A stretch of DNA of 64,000 bases from Halobacteriovoraceae bacterium (GTDB taxonomy: Bacteria; Bdellovibrionota; Bacteriovoracia; Bacteriovoracales; Bacteriovoracaceae). This document shows positions 33,211 through 42,071 of this stretch, piece after piece. Location: NCBI GenBank assembly GCA_002712005.1, contig PASP01000010.1:62001-126000 (forward strand), written 5' to 3'. Positions within the stretch are counted from its first letter, which is position 1, and every line of letters begins with the position of its first letter. The position numbers were made by a program, and so were the translations under genes. The notes under the pieces were generated by a model. It was not told the origin of the DNA, ran no database searches, and was given only the letters and a program-made list of their open reading frames with translations.

Positions 33211-34449
33211 ATGACTCGTATCATTCTTTTTATGGCCATTGTTCTATTTAATATTGCTAGCTTTGCAGCTTCTAACAAACTTATTGTGGTGGTTAGCGAA
33301 GTAAAGGGGAATGCTTTTTATTCTCTAGGTGGCAAAACAAAGGTTTTAAAAGAGGGAGTTCATCTTCCTGCAAGTGCAGAGATATTTACTGAAGTAGGTT
33401 CTCAAATCGCTTTCAATGACTACTATGACCATGTATTCTATCTTTCCGGTGGAGCGCATTTAATTGTTTATCCTAATTTAGTGGAACTTAAAGAGGGTTA
33501 TCTTTGGATTAAATCTCTTTCCTATGATCCTCTAAGAGGACCATTAAAAGTAACAACGGCTAACTCACTGATTGAAAATAAGAAAGGTGAGGGAATCTTA
33601 AGTTTTGATTCTTATTCAGGAAAGACTCAAGTTCTATCTATTAAAGGTGACTTCGACTTAAAAAATATTCGTCAAGAATTCCAGTGGACCCAAGTGGGAG
33701 ATGGACAATTTTCTTTCATCCAAGATGAATACAATAAGGGTGTACCACGTAGAGCGACGCCTATTGGATACTCAAGTTATAAGAAGGTGACTTCCCTTTT
33801 TTCTGGAGTCGAGGCCTTTGATGAAAAGAAGATGGAAAGAAGTCAAAAACTACGTCCTACGATAACAAGAACGGCATCCCATTCTACAGAGGATAGTCGC
33901 TCTCATACAAGTGAAAGTGCTTCCAAAAGATCAATAGCATCTGTTTCTAATGTTGATCCTTTTGAAAAGGCCCTCCAAAACTCTAAAGGAGAAGTGACAA
34001 TTATAAAACTTCGTGATCCTGAAAAAGAGAAAGCTCATGAAAAAAATTTAATGAATTTTTATAAGAATAAAGTGACAGAACTTGGAAAGCCTAAACCAAA
34101 AAAGAAGTGGTCTCCCAGTTATTCTGATAAGAGTAACGTTAAAGTGATGGTCTTTGGATCGGGAAGTTCACATAAGAAGACTTCTCCTACACATGAAGTA
34201 AGAAAGACTCGCTCATTACGAATGCCTGCATCAATAAAACCGGCCAAAACTAATGAAGAAGTAAATTCCTATAAGAAAAAGTATAGAACACCGGCTAGTA
34301 TTGGCAAGATGGTGCCTACTGTTAAAAATAGTGCCTTTGAAAGCGAGCTTGTAGATCAGTACAAGAAACAAATGCGCCACGAAGACGAGGTTAATCAGTT
34401 AATAGATCAGCTAAAGTCTATTGATATGGATTACAAAAAAGAATATTAA
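33211..34449 (+). CDS. FecR-domain exported protein
   Basis: 412 residues with a signal peptide (MTRIILFMAIVLFNIASFAAS, cleavage near 20). Residues about 25-185 form a FecR domain (VVVSEVKGNAFYSLGGKTKVLKEGVHLPASAEIFTEVGSQIAF, LKVTTANSLIENKKGEGILSF, WTQVGDGQFSFI). The remaining 200 residues are basic, Ser/Lys-rich and low in complexity, ending with a charged helix. FecR domains outside iron signalling often bind peptidoglycan or act in envelope complexes. It is 3 nt after the TPR lipoprotein gene, with AAGGA inside that gene's end, so the two are co-translated. Confidence 0.82.
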   Translation: MTRIILFMAIVLFNIASFAASNKLIVVVSEVKGNAFYSLGGKTKVLKEGVHLPASAEIFTEVGSQIAFNDYYDHVFYLSGGAHLIVYPNLVELKEGYLWIKSLSYDPLRGPLKVTTANSLIENKKGEGILSFDSYSGKTQVLSIKGDFDLKNIRQEFQWTQVGDGQFSFIQDEYNKGVPRRATPIGYSSYKKVTSLFSGVEAFDEKKMERSQKLRPTITRTASHSTEDSRSHTSESASKRSIASVSNVDPFEKALQNSKGEVTIIKLRDPEKEKAHEKNLMNFYKNKVTELGKPKPKKKWSPSYSDKSNVKVMVFGSGSSHKKTSPTHEVRKTRSLRMPASIKPAKTNEEVNSYKKKYRTPASIGKMVPTVKNSAFESELVDQYKKQMRHEDEVNQLIDQLKSIDMDYKKEY

Positions 34450-34527
34450 TTAGGCGTATTCCTTCTCGTAAAAATCCAAAAAGATAATTATAATAGATCA
34501 AGTTTCACATTTTACTTGGAGTCATCC

Positions 34528-36009
34528 ATGTCTCAAAAGTCTAAACCTTTAGAAATCGAATCCTATCTCACTTATGACGATGTTCTACTTACCCCTGGAT
34601 ATTCGGAGAATCTTCCGAGTGAAACTGAGCTAAATACTCGGTTTACTCGAAATATTTCTTTGCGTATTCCGATTGTTTCAGCAGCTATGGATACAGTTAC
34701 GGAAAGCGATACAGCTATAACCATGGCCCAGAACGGAGGAATTGGTGTCATCCATAAGAATATGGATGCAGAGAAACAAGCTAAAGAGGTTCGTAAAGTA
34801 AAAAAATATGAGTCGGGAATGATTTTAGATCCTGTGACCATTGGCCCTGAAGAGTCACTTCATCAAGTTAGGTCGATTACTCATCAGCATAAAATTACTG
34901 GTATGCCTGTAGTCGATAAGAATAAAGTTCTTGTCGGAATACTAACGGGTAGAGATATGCGATTTGAATCAAATTTTGATCAGAAAGTAGCAGAGGTTAT
35001 GACCCCCCTTGATCGATTAATTACGGCCGATGAGGGGATTAGTATTGAAGAAGCAAAAGAAACTCTTCATAAGAATAGAATTGAAAAACTTCCCGTCGTT
35101 AATAAAGAAGGGAAGTTAAAAGGACTTATCACCATAAAAGATATTTTAAAAGGAATTGATTTTCCTGATTCAAATAAAGACTCCTTAGGAAGGCTACGTG
35201 TTGCGGCAGCCGTCGGAGTTGGGCCAAAAGAAGAACATAGAGCAGCTTGTTTGGCCCAAGCTGGAGTTGACGCCATCATTATTGATACGGCCCACGGTCA
35301 TTCTTTAGGCGTAATTAATATGGTTAAAAAATTAAAAGCAGAATTAAAAGGCGTAGATATTGTTGCGGGAAATGTTGCAACGGCTGCAGCCTGTGAAGAT
35401 TTAATCAAAGCGGGAGTTGATGGAATTAAAGTTGGAATTGGTCCCGGCTCTATTTGTACAACTCGAGTTGTTGCAGGAATAGGTGTTCCTCAGTTATCTG
35501 CTGTAATGGAATGCGCTCGTGTTTGTCGAGGGGCAGGAGTTCCCTTCATCGCAGACGGAGGGATTAAATATTCTGGAGATATCGTAAAGGCCCTTGCAGC
35601 AGGAGCCAGCACCGTTATGATTGGATCTCTTTTTGCTGGGACAGATGAAACTCCTGGAGAGAGAATTCTCTATCAAGGACGCTCGTATAAAGTTTATCGT
35701 GGGATGGGCTCATTAGGAGCTATGGTTCTTGGTTCTAAAGACCGTTACGGACAAGGAGCTGTAGATGATCTTGGTAAATTAGTTCCTGAGGGAATTGAAG
35801 GTCAAGTTCCTTACAGAGGGTCTCTTGCTTCTAATATTTATCAACTGGTGGGAGGACTTAGGGCAGGTATGGGATATGTCGGCGCTAAAACTCTAGATGA
35901 GCTAGTGAAGAAAGCAAAATTTATAAAAATAACTTCAGCTTCTCTTAGAGAAAGTCATCCTCACGATGTACTTATAACTAAAGAAGCTCCAAATTATTCT
36001 AAAAGTTAA
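34528..36009 (+). CDS. guaB: Inosine-5'-monophosphate dehydrogenase
   Basis: 493 residues. Oxidises IMP to XMP with NAD, the first committed step to GMP. It has the N-terminal [13 protein letters not shown], a CBS-domain pair (about 95-215), [14 protein letters not shown], the catalytic loop [13 protein letters not shown] with Cys310, the flap [10 protein letters not shown] and a second-site YRG near the end. The start is ATG 34528, with TTGGAG 7 nt upstream; a longer frame from 34516 is not preferred. A TATAAT at 34489-34494 may be its -10. It forms an operon with guaA (19 nt gap). Confidence 0.97.
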   Translation: MSQKSKPLEIESYLTYDDVLLTPGYSENLPSETELNTRFTRNISLRIPIVSAAMDTVTESDTAITMAQNGGIGVIHKNMDAEKQAKEVRKVKKYESGMILDPVTIGPEESLHQVRSITHQHKITGMPVVDKNKVLVGILTGRDMRFESNFDQKVAEVMTPLDRLITADEGISIEEAKETLHKNRIEKLPVVNKEGKLKGLITIKDILKGIDFPDSNKDSLGRLRVAAAVGVGPKEEHRAACLAQAGVDAIIIDTAHGHSLGVINMVKKLKAELKGVDIVAGNVATAAACEDLIKAGVDGIKVGIGPGSICTTRVVAGIGVPQLSAVMECARVCRGAGVPFIADGGIKYSGDIVKALAAGASTVMIGSLFAGTDETPGERILYQGRSYKVYRGMGSLGAMVLGSKDRYGQGAVDDLGKLVPEGIEGQVPYRGSLASNIYQLVGGLRAGMGYVGAKTLDELVKKAKFIKITSASLRESHPHDVLITKEAPNYSKS

Positions 36010-36028
36010 TTAGTTTTAAAGGTTCTAT

Positions 36029-37591
36029 ATGAAGATTGATGAGCATCAAAGACAAATATGGATTGTCGACTTTGGATCCCAGTACACCCAATTGATTACT
36101 CGAAAAACAAGAGAGTTAGGGCACAGTTCTGCGATTATTACACTAGATGAAGTTAGAGAAAAATTTGATTCTGGTGAAAAGCCAGAGTGTCTTGTTCTCA
36201 GTGGAGGACCAGATTCTATTTCAACTGATGAAACCGACTATTCGTTTCTCTTTGATAAGGATCTTCCTATTTTAGGAATATGTTACGGTTTACAAGTGAT
36301 GGCCGATTATTTCGGTGGCAAGGTTTCTCCTGGAACTCAAGCAGAATATGGACACGCGGAAATCTTTTTAAAAAATAAATTCGAACTTCCTGGTTGCCCA
36401 GAGCACTTTCATGTTTGGATGAGCCATTTTGATCATGTGGAAAAAGTTCCAGAAGGATTTACTCTCATAATGGAGAGTCATAATGGAATGGTTGCGGGAA
36501 TTAGAGATAAAGATAGAAAGATGATGGGACTTCAGTTTCACCCTGAAGTTGAACATTCAAGCTATGGAAAAGAAATTCTAAAATATTTCTACTCTGAAGT
36601 CGCTAAGTTAGATGAAGATTGGGGTAAGGGGGCCATGTTAGAAGAGGCTACCGAACTTGTTAAAAAAGTAGGAGACCGAAAAGTCCTCTGTGCTTTTAGT
36701 GGGGGAGTGGACTCTCTCGTCGCAGCTACAATCGCTCATGAGGTAATCGGTGATAACCTGTATTGCTTCTTTGTTGATCATGGACTCTTAAGACCACAAG
36801 ACTATGGTCATATTAAAACTCTTCAAAAAGAAACACCATTGAATATAGAAATCATTGATGCAAGAGATGATTTTATGAGTAAGCTCAAAGGAGTCTCTGA
36901 CCCCGAAGAGAAGCGAAAAATCATTGGCCATACTTTTATCGAAGTTTTTGAAAAGAAAGTTCATGACTTTGAAAATGAAAAAGGGATTAACTTTGAATTT
37001 CTCCTTCAAGGAACTCTCTATCCTGATGTCATCGAAAGTACTTCTCCTCATAAGAAAGGTGGAAAGTCTGTAACGATCAAGTCTCATCACAATGTGGGAG
37101 GCTTACCTGAGAGAATGAAATTAGAGTTATTAGAGCCCTTAAGATTTATGTTTAAGGATGAAGGTCGAAAGATTGGTGAAGAACTTGGTCTAAAACATGA
37201 ATGGGTTTACCGTCATCCTTTTCCAGGACCAGGAATTGGTATTCGTGTCTTAGGAGAACTCTTTGATGATTCCATTCGCAAAGTTGGCGAGAGTGATCAA
37301 ATTCTTTTTGAAGAACTTCATGCATACAAAATTTATGAATCAGTGGCCCAAGCATTTACAGTTTTACTTCCAGTGAAAACAGTTGGAGTTAAAGGTGATG
37401 GGCGAGCTTATGAAGAAGTGATTTGTTTAAGACTCGTTTCAACAACAGATTATATGACGGCCACTTGGTCAGACCTTCCAAGAGAGTTTCTCTCTAGGGT
37501 ATCTTCTCGTATTACGAATGAAGTCAAAGGGGTGACAAGAGTTGTATATGATATTACCTCTAAGCCCCCAGGAACTATAGAGTGGGAATAA
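36029..37591 (+). CDS. guaA: GMP synthase (glutamine-hydrolysing)
   Basis: 520 residues. Converts XMP to GMP using glutamine and ATP. The class I amidotransferase domain (1-200) has VLSGGPDSI, the nucleophile Cys85 in GICYGLQVM and the His/Glu of GLQFHPEVEH. The ATP-pyrophosphatase domain has the P-loop FSGGVDSLVAA (about 224-233). The dimerisation domain ends with the conserved PPGTIEWE. AAAGG lies 7 nt before the ATG. Confidence 0.97.
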   Translation: MKIDEHQRQIWIVDFGSQYTQLITRKTRELGHSSAIITLDEVREKFDSGEKPECLVLSGGPDSISTDETDYSFLFDKDLPILGICYGLQVMADYFGGKVSPGTQAEYGHAEIFLKNKFELPGCPEHFHVWMSHFDHVEKVPEGFTLIMESHNGMVAGIRDKDRKMMGLQFHPEVEHSSYGKEILKYFYSEVAKLDEDWGKGAMLEEATELVKKVGDRKVLCAFSGGVDSLVAATIAHEVIGDNLYCFFVDHGLLRPQDYGHIKTLQKETPLNIEIIDARDDFMSKLKGVSDPEEKRKIIGHTFIEVFEKKVHDFENEKGINFEFLLQGTLYPDVIESTSPHKKGGKSVTIKSHHNVGGLPERMKLELLEPLRFMFKDEGRKIGEELGLKHEWVYRHPFPGPGIGIRVLGELFDDSIRKVGESDQILFEELHAYKIYESVAQAFTVLLPVKTVGVKGDGRAYEEVICLRLVSTTDYMTATWSDLPREFLSRVSSRITNEVKGVTRVVYDITSKPPGTIEWE

Positions 37592-37598
37592 GGAAAGG

Positions 37599-37624
37599 CA
37601 AGCTTCTATTTAGTGAGAAGCTTG
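37599..37624. terminator. Strong hairpin at the guaA 3' end
   Basis: CAAGCTTCT (37599-37607) pairs with AGAAGCTTG (37616-37624), loop 8 nt. It overlaps the last codons of the convergent small gene. Only a T-rich tail follows, not a clean T-run, so terminator function is likely but not certain. Confidence 0.5.
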
Positions 37625-37806
37625 TTCACTTTCTTCAGTAATTCTACACATTGTTCTTCATCTAAGGCATGAAGTTTATGGCTCTCTCTCAGAGAAGTTG
37701 CGTTGTCTCCGTGTTGCTTAAAATGAGCAATTCTATTATTGAGATTATTTCTAAGAGTTCTCAATTTCTTAGGGCCATAAGTTTCTAGATCATCAAATTT
37801 TTTCAT
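37606..37806 (-). CDS. Small basic protein of unknown function
   Basis: 66 residues, highly charged and probably all-helical (KKLRTLRNNLNNRIAHFKQHG; ALDEEQCVELLKKVNKLLTK), no signal peptide. No family recognised. It converges with guaA. The Shine-Dalgarno is weak (AGAGA). The length and even charge pattern support a real gene, but it could be spurious. Confidence 0.5.
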   Translation of the reverse strand: MKKFDDLETYGPKKLRTLRNNLNNRIAHFKQHGDNATSLRESHKLHALDEEQCVELLKKVNKLLTK

Positions 37807-37843
37807 AATTTCTCTGGTTCAATTAAAGTGCTGGGAAAATAGC

Positions 37844-37892
37844 AAAAAAGCCTGAAGCACGCAATAACTCTTATTCTTATCGTGGTTCAGGC
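37844..37892 (-). terminator. Intrinsic terminator, minus strand
   Basis: On the minus strand GCCTGAA and CACG arms pair with CGTG and TTCAGGC (one mismatch, loop of about 19 nt), followed by a run of six T. It would end transcription from the gene at 38024-38977 after a 3' UTR of about 130 nt. Confidence 0.75.
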
Positions 37893-38023
37893 CTTCGTCG
37901 AAATGTTAATTTATGAAGAGATAATAGCTGTTTTGAGAAAAATAAGTTGAAGACTGAAATTTTTATCTTCTTGTTATGATGTGAATTTAACTATTTACAA
38001 ATCTTTGTCAGAAAAGTTTAGAT

Positions 38024-38977
38024 TTAGAGTGATCCAAAAACGGCCTCGAGTCTCAAATTAAGGGCAAGGACTCTGGCCCATTGTCTTGTCTCCGGCCATG
38101 TAATGGAAGGGTTGATGGAGAGATAAACCCAATTGGAGTAAATTTTCTTTCTGTAACTTGCGCCAAAAGAATATTGATGAACATAGTATTTTGGCTTATT
38201 CCGAGCAAAGGCGAGAAGATAGAATTGAATGGCCGACTTATCACTAAGACCTAGGAAGAAATTAGGTCCATGAGTGGTAAATACCTCATCTTGTTGATCA
38301 GTCCAATTAAGTGAATTGGTAATCCTTAAAAGACCCCAATCTGATACCTGATAATCTAGATCATTGGACATATTGTATCCAAGTCCTTCTTCAAGAAACC
38401 AATTGAGTTCTTGAGTAGGATTGAATTCAAATTTAGAAAAGGCAAAAGTGCGTCTAAGTCGACTTCTTATATATGGGTTAGGGGGAATCGCAACTTTTAC
38501 TCCTGTAGAGATACCATAGTTCCATTTACGAAAAAGATTGCGAGGAATATCGAGTAGGCTTTTTTCTTCTTCTTTATCTAAAGGTATAGTCTGAGATTCT
38601 TCTTTCTTTACACTAGGAGAATGTTGAGGATCTTTTTTTTCAAATTTAAATTTAAAGAGCTTCTCCAGTTGGGGGAGTTTTAAGGTAAAGCGCAGGTCCA
38701 CTCGTGACTGATCATTTTCATATTCTCGAAAATTATGATCCACATAGACTCGAAGTTTAGAGCCGTTGGCCTCTTCATCTCCTCTTTGCGTCCCAAAGAA
38801 AGAGTCGACTCGATTTGTGAATAAAAGGATCGTATCACTCACTGTTTTATGGGTGTCATCGATGAGATTTGTTGGGGCGGAAGACTCTGGTTTTTTGAGT
38901 CCATCCGCTGCCGCCTGGATGGTTGAAAGAGATCCCAAGCAAAGTAAGGTGAGAAGTATAACTATTGGTTTTTTCAT
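38024..38977 (-). CDS. Predicted outer-membrane beta-barrel protein
   Basis: 317 residues from ATG 38977, chosen because GAGGAAA precedes it and a signal peptide starts there (MKKPIVILLTLLCLGSLSTIQAAA). The mature part has long amphipathic strands (LRVYVDHNFREYENDQSRVDLRFTLKLPQL; LNWFLEEGLGYNMSNDL; WGLLRITNSLNW; WVYLSINPSITWPE; LALNLRLEAVFGSL). A Lys/Glu-rich insert lies near residues 115-160, probably an exposed loop. Function unknown. It is transcribed divergently from the small lipoprotein at 39072. Confidence 0.65.
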   Translation of the reverse strand: MKKPIVILLTLLCLGSLSTIQAAADGLKKPESSAPTNLIDDTHKTVSDTILLFTNRVDSFFGTQRGDEEANGSKLRVYVDHNFREYENDQSRVDLRFTLKLPQLEKLFKFKFEKKDPQHSPSVKKEESQTIPLDKEEEKSLLDIPRNLFRKWNYGISTGVKVAIPPNPYIRSRLRRTFAFSKFEFNPTQELNWFLEEGLGYNMSNDLDYQVSDWGLLRITNSLNWTDQQDEVFTTHGPNFFLGLSDKSAIQFYLLAFARNKPKYYVHQYSFGASYRKKIYSNWVYLSINPSITWPETRQWARVLALNLRLEAVFGSL

Positions 38978-39036
38978 GGTTATTTCCTCTAGTATATCCT
39001 CTTGGCCTTCCTTTTTACACTTAAAACTATCCTTTG

Positions 39037-39065
39037 TTGACGCATTGAGAATTAATGGATAAACC
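39037..39065 (+). promoter_or_regulatory. Possible leaderless promoter of the 39072 lipoprotein
   Basis: TTGACG (39037-39042), 17-nt spacer, a poor TAAACC (39060-39065), then 6 nt to ATG 39072. The -35 is excellent and the -10 weak. Confidence 0.35.
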
Positions 39066-39071
39066 TTGCTC

Positions 39072-39380
39072 ATGAAAAATTTAGGAACGATTTTATTTTG
39101 TTTGGCCTACTTTGTAGGGTGTTCAACTGCAACAGTTAAAGAGCTTCGTCTTAGCAATGGCAACAAAGGTTTCGATCTTAAATGCCTCGGAAGTGAGATG
39201 AAATGTGAGGAAAGAGCACGAATTCTCTGTGATGGAAAATACCGTGTACACAATTTCTTCGAAGATGATCCCCTTTCTTATTCTCTTGAAAAAGGTCTTA
39301 CAATGAGACTCGAATGTCTCGAAGAGACGGCGCAAGTTTATAAAGAGTGCTCACAGCCTGGTGTAAGCTGTCGTCTTTAA
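39072..39380 (+). CDS. Small Cys-rich lipoprotein of unknown function
   Basis: 102 residues, lipobox YFVGC (Cys17) followed by Ser. The mature part contains seven further Cys (LKCLGSEMKCEERARILC, LECLEE, YKECSQPGVSCRL), implying several disulfides. No family recognised. The start is ATG 39072; no ribosome binding site is visible. Confidence 0.7.
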   Translation: MKNLGTILFCLAYFVGCSTATVKELRLSNGNKGFDLKCLGSEMKCEERARILCDGKYRVHNFFEDDPLSYSLEKGLTMRLECLEETAQVYKECSQPGVSCRL

Positions 39381-39437
39381 TTCTTTCAAATTCATTTAAG
39401 AGAGATAAGAGTTAGAGTGATATAAAAAGAGAAGTTA

Positions 39438-40367
39438 TTAGAATAGCTTCAACTGGGGTTGGGAAGGCTTAGTTAGGTTTTGAAGTTTTCCCTTACCTGC
39501 ATTTCTTGTTTTCTGTTCAAGAATTTCCGTTTTCACATATGAATCTTCAAAGGTTTGAATCACAAAGAAAGACATTTCAGGATAAATCTTTTTCAATTCT
39601 TTCATTTCAGTCGTAATTAACTCAACATTCTTAGGATCGTCATCAGACATGCCGAATCGATGATGGGGATTATTTCCATATTTCTCAATCGCTTTTTCAA
39701 CACTATTGCGAATGGCCTCTCTCTTGAGATCAGCTACAGAGAGCTTCAATTCTGGATCATTGAGTTCTTGCTTTCTGATTTCAGGATTGGTTACGGGATA
39801 AACACTTAAGTAGTTTGGTCCATGGGGGAGATGTCCGTTACGAACGATGACATCAATTCCATCTTGAATGGTTTCTATTTGGTGGCCTCTGGCCGTGATC
39901 ACAGAGATAGGTCTATGGTTGTAGGTCGCATGGTAGAAACAATTCCAAGAGGGAGCTTTCCAAGAGTAATCCGCTTGCTGAAGTGCTTTTTCAATATCAC
40001 TGAGGAAGGTTTGTTTCTTACGAACAATCTTATCAATAAAGGTGTGTTTTTGATCTCTAAAGTAGCGAAAGGTTCCGTGCTCATCATCATAATCTATAAA
40101 GTAATCCTTAAGGGGACCTTCTTTACCAATAGTGTGGTGATAGCTGGCCCATTCTCCTGAGCTCATCGTTCTTTCTGCACCTGTCTTTTTGTTAAAAATA
40201 ACGATGGGTGTAGTGAGGTAGGCAACGTTGTCATCAAAATCAAAGAAATAAAAGCTTCTTCCCCCTAAATGGTGGTTTCTATCTTTTTCTAGCGGTCGCT
40301 GAAAAGAGAGTTCCATTTGCGCCTGATTAAGAGGCACTTTCTTTCTCTTTAGGCGGATTTTGATCAT
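39438..40367 (-). CDS. HAD-superfamily-like hydrolase of unknown substrate
   Basis: 309 residues, cytoplasmic. The HAD motif I appears as YFFDFDDNVAYL with Asp43 and Asp45, motif II as ISVITARGHQ, and a motif-IV-like acidic cluster as GMSDDDPKNVEL. This order fits a HAD phosphatase with a long cap (about 60-150). The first 30 residues are basic. The substrate is unknown. GGAG is 9 nt before the ATG. Confidence 0.7.
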   Translation of the reverse strand: MIKIRLKRKKVPLNQAQMELSFQRPLEKDRNHHLGGRSFYFFDFDDNVAYLTTPIVIFNKKTGAERTMSSGEWASYHHTIGKEGPLKDYFIDYDDEHGTFRYFRDQKHTFIDKIVRKKQTFLSDIEKALQQADYSWKAPSWNCFYHATYNHRPISVITARGHQIETIQDGIDVIVRNGHLPHGPNYLSVYPVTNPEIRKQELNDPELKLSVADLKREAIRNSVEKAIEKYGNNPHHRFGMSDDDPKNVELITTEMKELKKIYPEMSFFVIQTFEDSYVKTEILEQKTRNAGKGKLQNLTKPSQPQLKLF

Positions 40368-40477
40368 GAATCATTCTCCAAGAATAACCTTACAAGGTCA
40401 TCATAGAGGGTTTTAAACGATAATCAAGTGGTGTGTAAAGATAACTCGAACAAGATTTGATGAGAGAAATGAGACAA

Positions 40478-40510
40478 ACAAAAAGGCCACTTTTCTAGGA
40501 AAAGTGGCCT
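40478..40510 (-). terminator. Intrinsic terminator, minus strand
   Basis: A 12-bp perfect stem (40484-40495 with 40499-40510), loop of 3 nt, then a T-rich tract on the minus strand. It terminates the interrupted repeat gene upstream. Confidence 0.85.
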
Positions 40511-40547
40511 CTGATGCATTTTTATAAGTTTCTGATTTTACAATATT

Positions 40548-41285
40548 TTATGGCTTAATATCCCCAGCTTTGGGAAGTTGGCAATTTAAGAGATTGGCCT
40601 CAACCCAATCTTTTGCATAATTTTCAGCTTGTACCCAGTTCATTCCTAATTCATGATCTGCGTATTGGTTAATTTCTCTAGCTGACTGAACTAAGGTCGT
40701 AGCATCACAAAGAAGGTCCACTTTTTCTTTTGCATAGTTACCAGCTTGAACCCAATTTAATCCAAGATAGTTGTCTGAGGCACTATTTAAAGCCTTCGCA
40801 TTGGCTGCATAAGTATCTGCAACTTCACAAGGATATTTTTGCATTCACTGTGCTGCAAAGTTCTCGGCTTGAAGCCAATTCATTTCAAATTCATCATCAG
40901 CGATATCATTGATAAGAGCAGTCACTCTTTTCTTTGTTGCAAAGTCTAAGTTCTTAGTTGTTTCTTCGTCACAGGATAAATACTTCTCAACAGGACGAGG
41001 AGGAGTAGGGACTGGATTTGGAATATTTCTACCTCTTAGAATACGCTTAGAAGATTGAAGAGCATCTTTCAAGGCATCAAGGTCAGCATCATCAAGTGTG
41101 ATAATTCGAGAAGCCGTCAGTACAGAAACCTGAAGGGCCAGTTCTTTAATTTGTTCAATTTTCTGTTCTCTTGCAAATTCTCTTCTTCTATTGAGAACAT
41201 CGTCGCGGTCAACACGGTTTGATTGGGCGAAACTTGTAGCAGTTATAAGTGTACAGATCCCAACTAAGGCAGCTTTTTTCATCAT
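40548..41285 (-). pseudogene. Secreted three-repeat protein interrupted by in-frame TGA
   Basis: Starts at ATG 41285 (GGAGG 5 nt upstream; a second ATG follows at once) with signal peptide MKKAALVGICTLITATSFAQ. The frame runs to TGA at 40847-40845 and continues open, in the same frame, from ATG 40844 to 40548. Three modules of about 40-50 residues, each Cys-bounded, share (D/N)xxxxxNW(L/V)QAxN(F/Y)A: EMNWLQAENFA, GLNWVQAGNYA, GMNWVQAENYA. The TGA lies in the first module where the third has Trp (AKDWVE). Either a nonsense mutation, recoding or sequencing error. Read through, it would be about 245 residues with a signal peptide. Function unknown. Confidence 0.7.
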
Positions 41286-41383
41286 AAATTCCTCCAAGAA
41301 CTTTTTTCTGTAAAAGAGGAATATCATAAATGGGTTTGGGATAGATAGAATTTGTAGAGCTTACACGGGGGTGCAAAAAGATA

Positions 41384-42037
41384 CTACATTCCTTTGCGAT
41401 GAACGACTTTCTTTATCTGTTCTGGATAAGAAGAAGTATCAAAACTTTCACCTTTATTCTTGGCGAGAACAACTCGATTATAGAGGCAAAGGGATCGAAT
41501 AGAGTTGGGGTATTCATTATAACTTGCACATTGTTCATAGAAACTTTGAGCTTCTTTTTGTACTTCCGATTGATCGGGATACCGAAGAGTGTAGGACTTA
41601 AAGCGACCAAGCTCTTGTCCAGCTTTGATCATTTGAGGGGATAGGCCGACATGAGCCGTTTTCTCATTTAGTTTAGAGAGATCTTCTTTTTTTGGAATGG
41701 CGGCCAAGACATCATTTTTTATCTCCATTAGCTCTTTCAGTTCTCCTTTATATTGGGAGAGGTTGACCGGTGTTAGAGAGATTGGGGTTTTCTGTGTGAT
41801 CTTGGCTTTCGTTTCCTTTGAATTTTCTTTGGGATGATTTTCTTGTGTCTGCTTGTTTAGAGGGGTGGCCTCAGCTTTGGGAGGCGCTTTTTCTTTATGC
41901 TGATGTTCTGTATTCTTTGAGATTTTATTGTGATTAGACGAATCATGAGGGGTGGGGACTTCGTACCTACGCCCAAATTTGTAGAACACAACAGAAGCGA
42001 AAAAGATAAAAACGACAATAAAGAGATTTCTTTTCAT
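41384..42037 (-). CDS. Single-pass or exported protein of unknown function
   Basis: 217 residues. An N-terminal hydrophobic segment (LFIVVFIFFASVVFYKFG) acts as signal anchor or uncleaved signal. A Lys/Thr/Glu/His-rich low-complexity linker (about 30-90) follows, then a compact helical domain with two Cys (YEQCASYNEYPNSIRSLCLYNRVV) that could pair in the periplasm. No family recognised. It lies 30 nt downstream of the HEXXH protein gene with TAAAAT 6 nt before its ATG. Confidence 0.6.
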   Translation of the reverse strand: MKRNLFIVVFIFFASVVFYKFGRRYEVPTPHDSSNHNKISKNTEHQHKEKAPPKAEATPLNKQTQENHPKENSKETKAKITQKTPISLTPVNLSQYKGELKELMEIKNDVLAAIPKKEDLSKLNEKTAHVGLSPQMIKAGQELGRFKSYTLRYPDQSEVQKEAQSFYEQCASYNEYPNSIRSLCLYNRVVLAKNKGESFDTSSYPEQIKKVVHRKGM

Positions 42038-42043
42038 TTCGTT

Positions 42044-42071
42044 ATTTTAGCTCAATTAAAGATTTTATTAA
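42044..42071 (-). promoter_or_regulatory. Predicted leaderless promoter
   Basis: Minus strand: TTAATA (42071-42066), 16-nt spacer, TAAAAT (42049-42044), then 6 nt to ATG 42037. It sits at the very end of the upstream gene. Confidence 0.4.

Noticed and set aside
34516-34527. Four-residue N-terminal extension of GuaB
   Set aside because: The ribosome site (TTGGAG) would lie on the start codon; ATG 34528 is at proper distance.
38978-39073. N-terminal extension of the outer-membrane protein to 39073
   Set aside because: It would bury the signal peptide and overlap the divergent lipoprotein; GAGGAAA precedes ATG 38977.
40842-40847. TGA read as tryptophan throughout the genome (code change)
   Set aside because: TGA ends genes at 11206, 32301 and 57989 where extension is not supported, and Trp is TGG elsewhere.
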